Positions 1-9,533 of a DNA stretch of 64,000 nt are shown here, piece by piece. The notes beneath the pieces were generated by a model. The model had not been told where the DNA came from. It saw nothing but the letters and a program-made list of their open reading frames with translations, and searched no databases. A program made the translations under genes and the position numbers. The DNA is from Actinomycetes bacterium (GTDB lineage: Bacteria; Actinomycetota; Actinomycetes; Mycobacteriales; Mycobacteriaceae). The stretch spans positions 1 to 64,000 of the forward strand of contig JAHZJB010000082.1 of NCBI GenBank assembly GCA_022601135.1, read 5' to 3'. Every line of letters begins with the position of its first letter. The stretch's first letter is position 1.

Positions 1-141
1 ACACAACCCCCACCAACGGTCCCACCCTGCCCCGGACCCACCGGCGACCACGCCGACTGGTGGTGGTACCAACCCTTCCAGCCCTACCAGCCCTTCCAGC
101 CACAACCACCACCAACGACAAACCAGGCAAGCGAGCCGTGA
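1..141 (+). CDS. C-terminal end of a proline-rich protein (partial)
   Basis: An open frame runs in from the left edge and stops at TGA 139-141. The 46 visible residues are rich in Pro, Gln and Trp, with repeated QPFQPYQPFQP and a PPP run near the end. This looks like the low-complexity tail of an exported or membrane-anchored mycobacterial protein, but no domain is visible, so the function cannot be told. The following hrpA gene converges on it, with 42 bases between the stops. Confidence 0.5.
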   Translation, partial: TQPPPTVPPCPGPTGDHADWWWYQPFQPYQPFQPQPPPTTNQASEP

Positions 142-183
142 ATCGTCGGCGAGCGTCCATGGGCAAAGTAGAACAGGTCGGCG

Positions 184-3100
184 CTAATGGTGGATCGCGT
201 CGAGTGCGCGCAATATCCGCTGCTCGCTGACTGGGCGGGCAGTACCGAGTTGCTGCGCCCACAGGCTCACCCTGAACTCCTCGATCAACCACGCAATATC
301 GCGGACATCGGCGGCCGCCACCCTGGCCGGCGACAACGCCGAAACAAGTTCGTCGTAGGCCGCCTGCACCGCCGCCACTCGCGCCATCCGCTCACGATCG
401 GCTTTGAGGGAATGTGGCAAGCGCTCAAGACGCCGGCTCACCGCGTTCAGGTAGCGGGTGAGATCCGCGAGTCGGCCCACGCCGGTGATCGCCACGAAAC
501 CGGCCGGCACCAACCGGGCAAGTTGGGCGCCGATATCGGCGGCCGCATCCGCCTGTGCGGCGGTAGGTGTATCCGGAAGTGCACGCTGCACATCGTGCAG
601 GGCACCGAGTACCCTCTCGACTCGGCGCACCACGTCGAGGGTGCCGGAGACCAACGAACTTGCCAATCGCTTCTGCGCAGCCGCAAACTCGGCCTCGGAC
701 CATACCGGCTCGGGCACCAGAAGCTGAACGGCCGCGTCAGCGCAGTCGTCCAGCAACGCGGCCAGCGACCCATCCGGATTGTGCCCCAACACCAACTTGG
801 ATCGTGGATCTAGTTCCCGCTCAATGGCTTTGGATACCGATGGTCCCGCCAGCCGAAGCAGTCGACGACTGCCAGACCCGGCGGCGGACTGTTGTTCCAC
901 CTGGTTGGCGAACACCCTGATGTCCACGGTCTCTCCCCGATCCACCAGCGCCGGATAGCCTCGAACGGCATGGCCCGATGTTTCGCTGCGCTCGACAACC
1001 TTCGGCAGTTCGTCCAGATCGGAAGGCCAGTCACGCAGACCTGAACGTTCCAGCCCACCCGCCACCGCGGCGGCCACCGCCTGGCGTACCGGCGCCGCGA
1101 GTTCGTCCTGAAGTTCGCCGAGACTCCTACCTTGCGCCATCACGGTGCCGTCCGAACTCTCGACCGCGAAGTTGACCCGAAGATGCGGGGGTAGCTTCTC
1201 GAGATCGAACGCATCGACCGGAACCAGGATTCCGGTGCGCCTTCGCAGTTCCCGCTGCACCGCGTCCAGCAGCGGCTCGCTGCCTGGCGTGATCACCGAG
1301 AGCAGCGCCCTGGCCGTATCAGGCGCGGGAACGAAGTTGCGCCGCAGAGCTTTCGGCAGACTGCGAATCAGCGCCGTGAGCAGCTCCTCCCGCAGTGCGG
1401 GCACCTGCCAGGCGAATTCGTCGTCGCCGAGTCGAGCGAGCACGTCGACCGGAATATGCACGGTCACCCCATCATCACGGGCGCCGGGCTCGAAGCGGTA
1501 CGACAGCGGCAGGGTCAGGTCACCCGATTCCCAGGTCTGCGGATGCTCGGCGTCCGCATCCGTGCGCAGCAAGTCATCGCGGCTCAGGGTGAGCAGATTC
1601 GGCGTCCGCCGGCGCTGCGTGCGCCACCACCCGTCAAAGTGGCGCGCCGAAACAACGTCTGCGGGGATGCGTGCGTCGTAGAACGCATGTACCTCGTCGT
1701 CGCCGACCAGTAGATCGCGACGTCGGGAACGCTCCTCAAGTTCGGCGAGATCCGTTCGCAACAATGTGTTTTCGGCGAAAAAACGGTGTCGTGTCTCCCA
1801 CTCGCCTGCTACCAGGGCATGCCGGATGAACAAGTCTCGCGAGGTTTCCGGGTCGATCTGGCCGTACCCGATGCGCCGCCGCGCGACGATCGGAAGCCCA
1901 TAGAGCGTCACCTTCTCGTACGCCATCACAGCGCCGCGCTTACGGTCCCAGTGCGGCTCGCTGTAGGTCCGCTGAACGAGGTGCCCAGCAAGGCGCTCGA
2001 CCGATTCGGGATCGATGCGCGCCGCAGTGCGTCCGTAGAGCCTGCTGGTTTCGACCAGATCGGCGACCACGACCCAGCGCGGAGGCTTGCGCGTCAGTAC
2101 CGAGCCGGGTGCCAGCACAAACTTGGTGTTCCGCGCGCCCTGAAACACCCGGGAGTCGCGCGCGTCGCCGTCCCGAAGTCCGATGTGCGACAGTAGCCCC
2201 GCGGTCAGCGCCGCGTGCACGCGTGCGGGGTCGGCGGGAGAGTTTTGCTCCCTGATACCGAGGTCCCGGCCGATGCTGCGCAGCTGGCCGACCAGATCCT
2301 GCCACTCACGGATGCGTAGATAGTGCAAGAAGTCCGAGCGACACATTCGGCGAAAGGAGCTGCCGGAGAGTTCCTTTCGTTGCTCACCCAGATAGTTCCA
2401 AAGATTGATATAGGAAATGAAGTCCGAGTGCTCGTCGGCGAATCTGGCGTGTTTCTGGCGAGCGGCTTCCTCCCGGCCGGAAGGCCGTTCACGCGGATCG
2501 GGAATCGACAGCGCAGCTGCCAAGATCAGCACCTCACGCACGCAACCCTCGTCGGCAGCCTGGAGCAACATCCTGCCGATTCGGGGGTCCACCGGGAGTT
2601 GCGCCAACCGGCGGCCGATGGCGGTGAGGGCACCCGTTGAATTGCTTCCCCGGACAGCGGTATCGAAGGCTCCGAGTTCCTCCAGCAGGCTCACGCCGTC
2701 GCGAATGCTACGCGCATCGGGCGGATCCAGGAACGGGAAATCCTCGACCTCGCCGAGATCGAGCGCGGCCATCTGAAGGATCACCGCGGCGAGGTTGGTG
2801 CGCAGCAACTCTGGATCGGTGTAGCGCGGGCGGGCGTCGAAGTCTGTCTCGGCGTACAGCCGGATACACACCCCCGGAGCGGTGCGCCCGCAGCGTCCGG
2901 CTCGCTGCTGAGCCGACGCCTGCGATATCGGTTCAATCGGCAGCCGCTGCACCTTGGTACGGCGGCTGTAGCGGGAGATACGGGCCGTGCCCGGGTCGAC
3001 GACGTAGCGGATCCCGGGCACCGTCAACGACGTCTCGGCGACGTTCGTGGCGAGCACGACGCGGCGCGCGGCACGGCTCGGTGCAAAGACCTTCTGCTGC

Positions 3101-4161
3101 TCGGCGGTCGGCAACCGGGCGTACAGCGGAAGCACCTCCGTATCCGGACCGACGGCCCGGCGCAAGGCCTCACTGGTGTCACGGATCTCGCGTTCACCGG
3201 ACAGGAACACCAGCACGTCGCCGGGCGGCTCGCCCGAGAGCTCGGCCACGGCGTCCACGACCGCTTCGGTCGGATCACGCAGCTCGGTGCGGACCACCTC
3301 GCGGTCGGGGTCGTCGGGGTCCCCGGCCCCATCGTCTGAGCCGGACGCCGCGAAAACGGGGACTTCCAAGGGGCGGTAACGGATTTCGACCGGATACATG
3401 CGTCCGGATACCTCGATGATCGGCGCCCCGCCGCTACATCCATGTTCGGCCCCGGCGAAGTGCGCGGCGAAGCGTTCGGGTTCGATCGTCGCCGAGGTCA
3501 CGATCACCTTCAAGTCGGGCCGCCGAGGCAAGAGCTCCCGCAGATAACCGAGCAGGAAGTCGATGTTGAGGCTGCGTTCATGGGCCTCGTCGAGGATGAG
3601 GGTGTCGTAGCGCAGCAGACGACGGTCCCGCTGGATCTCGGCCAGCAGGATGCCGTCGGTCATCAGCTTCACCAGGGTTTGGTCGCTGACCTGGTCAGTG
3701 AAGCGCACCGCATAACCCACTGTCTGGCCGAGCGGGGTTCCCAATTCATCGGAGATGCGCTGCGCGACGGTTCGTGCGGCCAACCGCCGCGGCTGCGTGT
3801 GGCCGATGGTGCCGCGGATGCCACGCCCGAGTTCGAGGCAGATCTTGGGCAGCTGGGTGGTTTTTCCGGATCCGGTGGCCCCGGCGACCACCACCACCTG
3901 ATGTTCGGCGATGGCCTTGGCCAGTTCATCTCGGCGATCGCTGACGGGAAGGTCGGGGTAGGTGATCGTCGGGAGGGCGGCGAGCCGCGTCGCGACGAGC
4001 GCCTCGGCGATGCCGAACTGCTGGGTCAGCCGGTCCAACTGCTCGGCCGTGGGGGTCCGCATCTTCCTGAGCTTGCGGCCCAGTCGGGCGGCGTCGCGGA
4101 TCGTCAACCCGTCCAGCCGTGAACGTAATGCGCGTACGTCGGCTTGGGATGGTTCAGACAT
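184..4161 (-). CDS. hrpA: ATP-dependent RNA helicase HrpA (DEAH box)
   Basis: A 1325-residue DEAH-box RNA helicase of the HrpA family. It should couple ATP hydrolysis to RNA remodelling in the cytosol. Visible motifs are Walker A GATGSGKTT at about residues 94-102, DEAHERS, SATIE, TNVAETSLTVPGI and QRAGRCGR, followed by the HA2/OB-fold region and the long C-terminal DUF3418-type region typical of bacterial HrpA. The length matches the family (about 1300). The frame is open upstream to 4632, but that stretch is antisense to the next gene and lacks homology, so the ATG at 4161 (MSEPSQADV) is preferred. It is transcribed in the same direction as the MTHFR gene, with 62 bases between them. Family assignment is firm; the RNA target is unknown. 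Confidence 0.95.
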   Translation of the reverse strand: MSEPSQADVRALRSRLDGLTIRDAARLGRKLRKMRTPTAEQLDRLTQQFGIAEALVATRLAALPTITYPDLPVSDRRDELAKAIAEHQVVVVAGATGSGKTTQLPKICLELGRGIRGTIGHTQPRRLAARTVAQRISDELGTPLGQTVGYAVRFTDQVSDQTLVKLMTDGILLAEIQRDRRLLRYDTLILDEAHERSLNIDFLLGYLRELLPRRPDLKVIVTSATIEPERFAAHFAGAEHGCSGGAPIIEVSGRMYPVEIRYRPLEVPVFAASGSDDGAGDPDDPDREVVRTELRDPTEAVVDAVAELSGEPPGDVLVFLSGEREIRDTSEALRRAVGPDTEVLPLYARLPTAEQQKVFAPSRAARRVVLATNVAETSLTVPGIRYVVDPGTARISRYSRRTKVQRLPIEPISQASAQQRAGRCGRTAPGVCIRLYAETDFDARPRYTDPELLRTNLAAVILQMAALDLGEVEDFPFLDPPDARSIRDGVSLLEELGAFDTAVRGSNSTGALTAIGRRLAQLPVDPRIGRMLLQAADEGCVREVLILAAALSIPDPRERPSGREEAARQKHARFADEHSDFISYINLWNYLGEQRKELSGSSFRRMCRSDFLHYLRIREWQDLVGQLRSIGRDLGIREQNSPADPARVHAALTAGLLSHIGLRDGDARDSRVFQGARNTKFVLAPGSVLTRKPPRWVVVADLVETSRLYGRTAARIDPESVERLAGHLVQRTYSEPHWDRKRGAVMAYEKVTLYGLPIVARRRIGYGQIDPETSRDLFIRHALVAGEWETRHRFFAENTLLRTDLAELEERSRRRDLLVGDDEVHAFYDARIPADVVSARHFDGWWRTQRRRTPNLLTLSRDDLLRTDADAEHPQTWESGDLTLPLSYRFEPGARDDGVTVHIPVDVLARLGDDEFAWQVPALREELLTALIRSLPKALRRNFVPAPDTARALLSVITPGSEPLLDAVQRELRRRTGILVPVDAFDLEKLPPHLRVNFAVESSDGTVMAQGRSLGELQDELAAPVRQAVAAAVAGGLERSGLRDWPSDLDELPKVVERSETSGHAVRGYPALVDRGETVDIRVFANQVEQQSAAGSGSRRLLRLAGPSVSKAIERELDPRSKLVLGHNPDGSLAALLDDCADAAVQLLVPEPVWSEAEFAAAQKRLASSLVSGTLDVVRRVERVLGALHDVQRALPDTPTAAQADAAADIGAQLARLVPAGFVAITGVGRLADLTRYLNAVSRRLERLPHSLKADRERMARVAAVQAAYDELVSALSPARVAAADVRDIAWLIEEFRVSLWAQQLGTARPVSEQRILRALDAIHH

Positions 4162-4223
4162 TCCGCAACGATCGCCCAAACTGAGGATTATTGCGACCGT
4201 GGACGAATTGTTCGCACACAAGC

Positions 4224-5120
4224 TCAGTTTCGGGCGTCGGGAGACCAGTACTCCAGCATGCCGGCGAACGTCTGGAACGCGGGCATGTTGACGCCGTAGG
4301 TCGCCTCGAAGTGAATGCTCAGCGGGAATCCCAGCCCGCCCACGCCATCGACCACCCGCTTGTACAGGTCGAGCATCAGCTTGCGCCGGTCGGCTGGTTC
4401 GCTGCCGGCGAGTGTCTTGACGAACTCCTGCTCGGCGGCCACTGCGGCATTTCCCGGGTCCTGAATGAGCCAGTCGATCAGACCGACCTTGGTCTCGATC
4501 TTGGGCACGAAGCCGAACGACAGCAGGATCTCGGGCCGGTGCTCCGTGGTCGCGGCGAACTCGGTGAGAAATGCGACGATCGCGTCGGAGTACAGCAGCT
4601 GTGTCATGCCGTAGGTGGCACCCTGGTTGCACTTGAACTCGAAGCGGCCCTGTTCGCCGGCCCTGGTCGGGATGAGGATCACACCGCGGTTGGGGACGAC
4701 GTTGGCGAAGATCGTCAACGCGTCCGTCGGTGCGACGCCGGAACCCTCACCGTCGTTCAGGGTGCGCGGGACGCCGACGAACGCGATCCCGTCGAATCCG
4801 GAGTCGCGAAGTTCGGTCAGCCGGGTTCGCAGCGCAGGCTCATCCATGAACGCGGTGACCTGCGTGCACAGGCCGTTGATCCCGGGTAGCTCCGGCTTGA
4901 TCATCGACCAGAATTCGAGGACGTCGAGCTTCGGCTTCATCTCGATGGGCCGATCGCCGTCTTCTTCGATCATTCCCGGGATCATCACGTGGCGAACCCG
5001 CCCCGCCAAGCCTGCCTCCGCCGAACACCGCAGCACTTTTCCGGCGTCTTCGAGGGCTTGCTCACGACCCCGTTCGACGTTCGGGGGCACCAGTTCCAGA
5101 GCGATGGTGTTCAGACTCAC
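4224..5120 (-). CDS. Flavin-independent methylenetetrahydrofolate reductase (Rv2172c type)
   Basis: A 298-residue protein beginning MSLNTIALELVPPN, which I recognise as the Rv2172c/MSMEG_6649-type protein, reported to be a flavin-independent 5,10-methylenetetrahydrofolate reductase. The expected reaction is NADH-dependent reduction of 5,10-methylene-THF to 5-methyl-THF, supplying methyl groups for methionine synthesis. The protein is near the family length, appears soluble, and has no signal peptide or membrane segment. It shows the TIM-barrel character of MTHFR (for example SGFDGIAFVGVPR and LSFGFVPKIE) but is distant from canonical MetF. The lipoprotein gene is divergent, with 179 bases between the starts, which leaves room for both promoters. 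The assignment is by remembered similarity and I could not align it. Confidence 0.75.
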   Translation of the reverse strand: MSLNTIALELVPPNVERGREQALEDAGKVLRCSAEAGLAGRVRHVMIPGMIEEDGDRPIEMKPKLDVLEFWSMIKPELPGINGLCTQVTAFMDEPALRTRLTELRDSGFDGIAFVGVPRTLNDGEGSGVAPTDALTIFANVVPNRGVILIPTRAGEQGRFEFKCNQGATYGMTQLLYSDAIVAFLTEFAATTEHRPEILLSFGFVPKIETKVGLIDWLIQDPGNAAVAAEQEFVKTLAGSEPADRRKLMLDLYKRVVDGVGGLGFPLSIHFEATYGVNMPAFQTFAGMLEYWSPDARN

Positions 5121-5299
5121 AAGCGTTGCTCCACATCTGACATCGACTTCTCCGGAGGGCCGCCGACGTCGGCTTTCTCGACTTGGGCAGCCGTCGCCGG
5201 AAGATGATCACCATACCGACCGAGCGGTTCTCGGGTCAGTGCGGACGCCCCTGGACCCCCTCGCACCCGGGATTGAGCTTTCATGGGGGTGGAGCCATC

Positions 5300-6481
5300 A
5301 TGAAGATTCTGCACAGACCCAAGACATCCCTCAAGCTCGTCACGACGCTTGGCCTGACCGCCGGCATCGTGGCGGCCTGCACCGGCCTCGGACCCGGGGC
5401 CGGTTCCAGCTCGACCAGTCCGTCCGACTCGGCGCGCCCGACCTCCCCGTTCGACCCGACGATGGCGACGCCGCCACCCACCGGCCCGCTGCTGGCCTAC
5501 CGGGCGGCCGATGAGCTCGGCCTGGTGGACGGTACCGAGGTGATCGCCACCGCACCCGGCGCCATCGGCGCCTCTAACGACCTGCTTCTCACCGAGGATG
5601 GCCGGTTCCTGTTCGCGCGCACCACCGACGACAAGGTGGTGACGCTCGACGTCCACAGCGGAGAAGCGGCCACCCGCGAGGTCTCGGTGGGTCCGGTGTT
5701 GGGAACCGATGGTGCTGCCACGATCGTCTGGTTCGAGCAACCGAATCGGCTGATGCAACTCGACCTCAGGGATCCGGATTCGCAACCCGTACTGCGCCAA
5801 GAGGTCGATCTGCCGCCTACCACCCCGGGCCGCCAGGCCGAGCCGAGGTTGGTCGTGGCCCGCGGCGGCACGGCGGTCATCGCACGCGTCGAGGCAGCGC
5901 CATCTCCGTACGGCGGCCCCGACACCCTGTACGCGGTACGCGGTCCAGGTCCGCCGACACCGCTCGGACAGGCCGACGCCAACTCGCCGGTGTCGGTAGC
6001 GCGGCTCAGCCCGGACGGTTCCGAGTTGGCTTACGCGCTGTACCGAAGCACCGACAGCACCTGCGGAACCGCGGCCGTCGTGTTGTCCGGCGCGGACGGC
6101 AGCCAAGAGACCTTCGACGTGGCGGGGCCGGGCAACGGCTCCGGGTCCGGGTCGAAGGTACCCAAGCTGTGGTGGCCTCCGACGGGTCCACCGAAGCTCA
6201 GTCTGGCGACCTGGCGATGCGACCGGCCGGAGACGTACTCGCCGCTGGTGTGGCAATTGCCCACCGGGGCGAACGGGGCCGCGGGCAGCATCGAACAGCT
6301 CACGCCGCCGACGTCGGCACTGCAGACCGCCGACGTCGCGCCAGGTCAGCGGGCCCTGCTCCTGCCGGAGACCGGCGCATACACCGAGCCCACCGGCACC
6401 TTGGTGCTGGAGGAAAGCGGGCGTCGGATCTCGATCAAGAACGGAGTCGACGCCATCGCGGTGATCCGGCCGTCTCCGTAG
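5300..6481 (+). CDS. Secreted lipoprotein, possible beta-propeller
   Basis: A 393-residue predicted lipoprotein. The N-terminus MKILHRPKTSLKLVTTLG is a basic plus hydrophobic signal peptide ending in the lipobox IVAAC, followed by a Ser/Thr/Pro-rich linker. The rest has short repeated beta-strand-like segments (for example LLLTEDGRFLFARTTDD and VARLSPDGSELAYALY) of the sort found in WD40/TolB-like propellers. ATG 5300 is chosen because it gives an intact signal peptide and follows a purine-rich GGGGGTGGAG stretch. selO starts 9 bases after the stop, so the two are probably co-transcribed. No enzymatic motif is visible and the function is unknown. Confidence 0.75.
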   Translation: MKILHRPKTSLKLVTTLGLTAGIVAACTGLGPGAGSSSTSPSDSARPTSPFDPTMATPPPTGPLLAYRAADELGLVDGTEVIATAPGAIGASNDLLLTEDGRFLFARTTDDKVVTLDVHSGEAATREVSVGPVLGTDGAATIVWFEQPNRLMQLDLRDPDSQPVLRQEVDLPPTTPGRQAEPRLVVARGGTAVIARVEAAPSPYGGPDTLYAVRGPGPPTPLGQADANSPVSVARLSPDGSELAYALYRSTDSTCGTAAVVLSGADGSQETFDVAGPGNGSGSGSKVPKLWWPPTGPPKLSLATWRCDRPETYSPLVWQLPTGANGAAGSIEQLTPPTSALQTADVAPGQRALLLPETGAYTEPTGTLVLEESGRRISIKNGVDAIAVIRPSP

Positions 6482-6490
6482 GGTGGAAGG

Positions 6491-7984
6491 GTGAGCATCG
6501 CGCTGCAGGGCCGTTTCGTCCGGGAGTTGCCCGAGTTGGCGGTGCGCTGGCAGGCAGAGGCGGCGCCCGAACCGACGCTGGTCCTCCTCAACGAGCCGCT
6601 GGCCGCCGAACTCGGGCTCGACGCTGCCTGGTTGCGCAGTGCCGAGGGTCTGGGCCTGCTGGTGGGGACGACGGTCCCCGGCGAGGCCACGCCTGCAGCG
6701 CAGGCTTACGCCGGTCACCAGTTCGGCGGGTTCGTTCCCCGCCTCGGTGACGGCCGCGCACTACTGCTCGGCGAGATCGTAGACACCGGCGGCCGAGTGC
6801 GGGACCTCCACCTCAAGGGGTCGGGGCAGACACCGTTCGCCCGGGGCGGCGACGGGTTGGCCGCGATCGGGCCGATGGTGCGGGAGTACGTGATCAGCGA
6901 GGCGCTGCACGCGCTGGGAATCCCGACCACACGGGCCCTTGCGGTGGTCGCGACGGGACGCCCGGTCTACCGGGACACGGTGCTGCCCGGTGCGGTCCTC
7001 GCCAGGGTGGCCGACAGCCATCTTCGGGTTGGCTCGTTTCAATACGCTTCGGCGATGTCTCAGTCCACCGGAGACCTGGGCCTGTTACGCCGCCTGGCCG
7101 ACTATGCGATCGCCCGGCACCATCCAGCGGCAGCCGAGGCCGAGAACCGCTACCTCGCTTTGCTCGAGGGCGTCAGCGCCCGGCAGTCGGAGCTGGTCGC
7201 CCGATGGATGCTGGCCGGTTTCGTGCACGGAGTGATGAACACCGACAACATGACCATCTCGGGCGAAACCATCGACTACGGGCCGTGCGCCTTCATGGAG
7301 AGCTTCGATCCGGCCACGGTTTTCAGTTCGATCGACACCGGTGGCCGCTACGCCTACGGCAACCAGCCCGGGATCGCGCTGTGGAATCTGGCGCGGTTCG
7401 CCGAAGCGTTGCTGCCGCTCCTCAACAACGACACTGACGACACGGACGACACGGACGGCACTGCCGGCACCGAGAAGGCGATCGAGCTCGCCCAGTCGTC
7501 GCTGGCCGGGTTCCCCGACCACTACCAACAGTGCTGGTCGGCCGGAATGCGGGCCAAGCTCGGCCTTTCGCACGCTGCCGCCGACGCCGTGGCACCCCTC
7601 ATCGAGGAATTGCTCACCCAGATGCAGCGGAGTCAGGTCGATCACACGTCGTTCTACCGCCGGCTCAGCGGGGCGGCCCGCGGAGACGCCGAGCCGGTAC
7701 GCGGGGAATTCGTCGACCTGGCGGGGTTCGACGCTTGGAGCTCCCGATGGCAGGCACTGCGCCCGGAACCCGATGAGATGGACCTGGTCAACCCCATCTA
7801 CATCCCCCGCAACCACCTGGTGGAGGAAGCGTTGGCGGCGGTCACCGCGGGCGAACTGGCGCCGCTCGAGCGGCTACTGGATGCGGTCACCTCACCGTTC
7901 GACGAACGCCCCGGATTCGAGCGGTACGCAGAGCCCGCCGACCGGGAGTTCAGTGTCTCCTTTCAAACTTTCTGTGGAACCTGA
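6491..7984 (+). CDS. selO: Protein adenylyltransferase SelO (UPF0061)
   Basis: A 497-residue SelO/YdiU family pseudokinase-fold enzyme. The family transfers AMP from ATP to Ser, Thr or Tyr of target proteins and is linked to redox stress. Hallmarks are [18 protein letters not shown] (residues 73-90), the Lys in [11 protein letters not shown] (Lys109), Arg in RPVYRDT, and the metal/base region [17 protein letters not shown] with Asp252 and Asp262, at the positions known for Pseudomonas SelO. The C-terminus is TFCGT, with Cys where eukaryotic homologues carry selenocysteine. The GTG start at 6491 follows GGTGGAAGG. Residues 314-322 hold a DTD triplet repeat in a loop. It likely forms an operon with the lipoprotein upstream. 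Confidence 0.93.
   Translation: MSIALQGRFVRELPELAVRWQAEAAPEPTLVLLNEPLAAELGLDAAWLRSAEGLGLLVGTTVPGEATPAAQAYAGHQFGGFVPRLGDGRALLLGEIVDTGGRVRDLHLKGSGQTPFARGGDGLAAIGPMVREYVISEALHALGIPTTRALAVVATGRPVYRDTVLPGAVLARVADSHLRVGSFQYASAMSQSTGDLGLLRRLADYAIARHHPAAAEAENRYLALLEGVSARQSELVARWMLAGFVHGVMNTDNMTISGETIDYGPCAFMESFDPATVFSSIDTGGRYAYGNQPGIALWNLARFAEALLPLLNNDTDDTDDTDGTAGTEKAIELAQSSLAGFPDHYQQCWSAGMRAKLGLSHAAADAVAPLIEELLTQMQRSQVDHTSFYRRLSGAARGDAEPVRGEFVDLAGFDAWSSRWQALRPEPDEMDLVNPIYIPRNHLVEEALAAVTAGELAPLERLLDAVTSPFDERPGFERYAEPADREFSVSFQTFCGT
7430..7456 (+). repeat. Three 9-bp tandem units inside selO
   Basis: GACACTGAC followed by two copies of GACACGGAC encode three consecutive Asp-Thr-Asp units at residues 314-322 of SelO. 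The stretch lies between conserved blocks and probably forms a surface loop. It looks like recent repeat expansion, with no frame effect. Confidence 0.8.
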
Positions 7985-8053
7985 CGCCATCGGCGTACCG
8001 TTGCTTAGACCACAGGACATTGACCACAAGCATTTACAGCCACAGGAGAACCC

Positions 8054-9493
8054 TTGAGCAACACCAGCGTCAGGCTTGGGCTGCAGGACCTGATGTTCAT
8101 CTACGGCGAGACGTCGAATTCGAAGATGCACGTCGCAGGTCTCTTGCCGTTCACGCCGCCCGCCGACGCACCCCGCGACTACCTACGGGACATGATCGAC
8201 GAAGCACGTCAGCTCGAAGTGCAGCCCCCGTGGAATCGCAAACTTGCCTACCCACGCCTGCAGTTCAGCCCGGTCCACGACTGGGTGATCGACGAAGACT
8301 TCGATTTCGACTATCACGTCCGGCGGTCAGCCCTGGCCAGTCCGGGTGACGAACGGGAGCTGGGCATCCTGGTCTCCCGATTGCACAGCAACCACCTCGA
8401 TCTGACCCGCCCGCCGTGGGAGATTCACGTCATCGAGGGGCTTGAGGGCGGGCGCTTCGCGTTCTACATGAAGATCCACCATGCGCTCGTCGACGGCTAC
8501 AGCGCGATGAAGATGCTGGCCCGCAGCTTGTCCACCGACCCGGATTCGCGGGACACCTGGATGTTCTTCAATGTTCCCACGCCGCCGCGCACAAGGTCCC
8601 AGGCCGCGGAGTCTGAGGATTCCGGGTTCTCACTGAATCCGCTGACCGTCACCATGCGGGCGCTCGGCGGCATCAGCTCGGCGGTCACCGACGGTGTCAG
8701 CTCCGCAGTCGATCTGACCACTGCGCTGGTCAACACCCAGATTCGGCGTGACGGCGAGTACGCCCAGATCGCCGGGTCCGCGTCAGCGCCGCACAGCATC
8801 CTCAACAAACGGATCAGCCGTAACCGCCGATTCGCCACCCAGCAGTACGACTTCGATCGACTCAAGGCACTCAGCACCCAGCACGGCTCGACGATCAACG
8901 ACGTGGCACTGGCGATCATCGGCGGCGGCCTGCGCAAGTTCCTGACCAACATCGACGAGTTGCCGGACAGCTCACTCATCGCGTTCCTTCCGGTCAACGT
9001 GCGCCCCAAGGGCGACGAGGGCGGCGGTAACGCGGTCGGCGCCATCCTGGCCCCGATGGGCACCGACATCGACGATCCGGTCGAACGACTGAATAAGATC
9101 ACCGCGGCTACCCGAGCGTCCAAGGCACAGCTTCGTACGATGTCACCGGCGGCCATCGTCGCCTACAGCGCGGCGCTGCTCGCTCCGGCCGGCGGTCAGA
9201 TCGCGGGTGCTTTGACCGGCGTCCAGCCACCGTGGCCGTACACCTTCAACCTCTGTGTTTCCAACGTTCCAGGCCCTCAGGAATCCCTATACCTGAACGG
9301 TTCCCGGCTGGAAGCCACCTACCCGGTGTCCATTCCCGTGCACGGCATGGCACTGAACATCACCCTGCAGAGCTACGCCGAGACCATGAACTTCGGGTTC
9401 GTCGGTTGCCGGGACGCCCTGCCGTCCTTGCAGCGGCTCGCGGTGTACACCGGTGACGCGCTCGCCGAACTGGAGAAGGCCTCGCTGCCCTGA
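8054..9493 (+). CDS. Wax ester synthase/diacylglycerol acyltransferase (WS/DGAT) family
   Basis: A 479-residue member of the bifunctional WS/DGAT acyltransferase family, which esterifies diacylglycerol or fatty alcohol with acyl-CoA; mycobacteria carry many paralogues for triacylglycerol storage. The catalytic motif HHxxxDG is present as HHALVDG (residues 142-148), with PPWE upstream and the C-terminal family motif NVPGP (SNVPGPQESLYL). The length is typical. The TTG start at 8054 is favoured by AGGAG at 8044-8048, five bases upstream. It sits between selO and a class III aminotransferase on the same strand, 40 bases from the latter. The acyl acceptor cannot be told from sequence. Confidence 0.92.
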   Translation: MSNTSVRLGLQDLMFIYGETSNSKMHVAGLLPFTPPADAPRDYLRDMIDEARQLEVQPPWNRKLAYPRLQFSPVHDWVIDEDFDFDYHVRRSALASPGDERELGILVSRLHSNHLDLTRPPWEIHVIEGLEGGRFAFYMKIHHALVDGYSAMKMLARSLSTDPDSRDTWMFFNVPTPPRTRSQAAESEDSGFSLNPLTVTMRALGGISSAVTDGVSSAVDLTTALVNTQIRRDGEYAQIAGSASAPHSILNKRISRNRRFATQQYDFDRLKALSTQHGSTINDVALAIIGGGLRKFLTNIDELPDSSLIAFLPVNVRPKGDEGGGNAVGAILAPMGTDIDDPVERLNKITAATRASKAQLRTMSPAAIVAYSAALLAPAGGQIAGALTGVQPPWPYTFNLCVSNVPGPQESLYLNGSRLEATYPVSIPVHGMALNITLQSYAETMNFGFVGCRDALPSLQRLAVYTGDALAELEKASLP

Positions 9494-9533
9494 GGACGGC
9501 TCGCTTCCCCGCAACGGATAGGTCTTTACGGAT

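Noticed and set aside
4162..4632. In-frame extension of hrpA upstream of 4161
   Set aside because: It is antisense to the MTHFR gene, is Arg-rich, and has no match to the HrpA N-terminus; MSEPSQADV at 4161 is the natural start.
5117..6718. Long minus-strand open frame opposite the lipoprotein and start of selO
   Set aside because: It is composed of Arg, Gly and Gln-rich antisense sequence spanning two real genes and has no recognisable motif.
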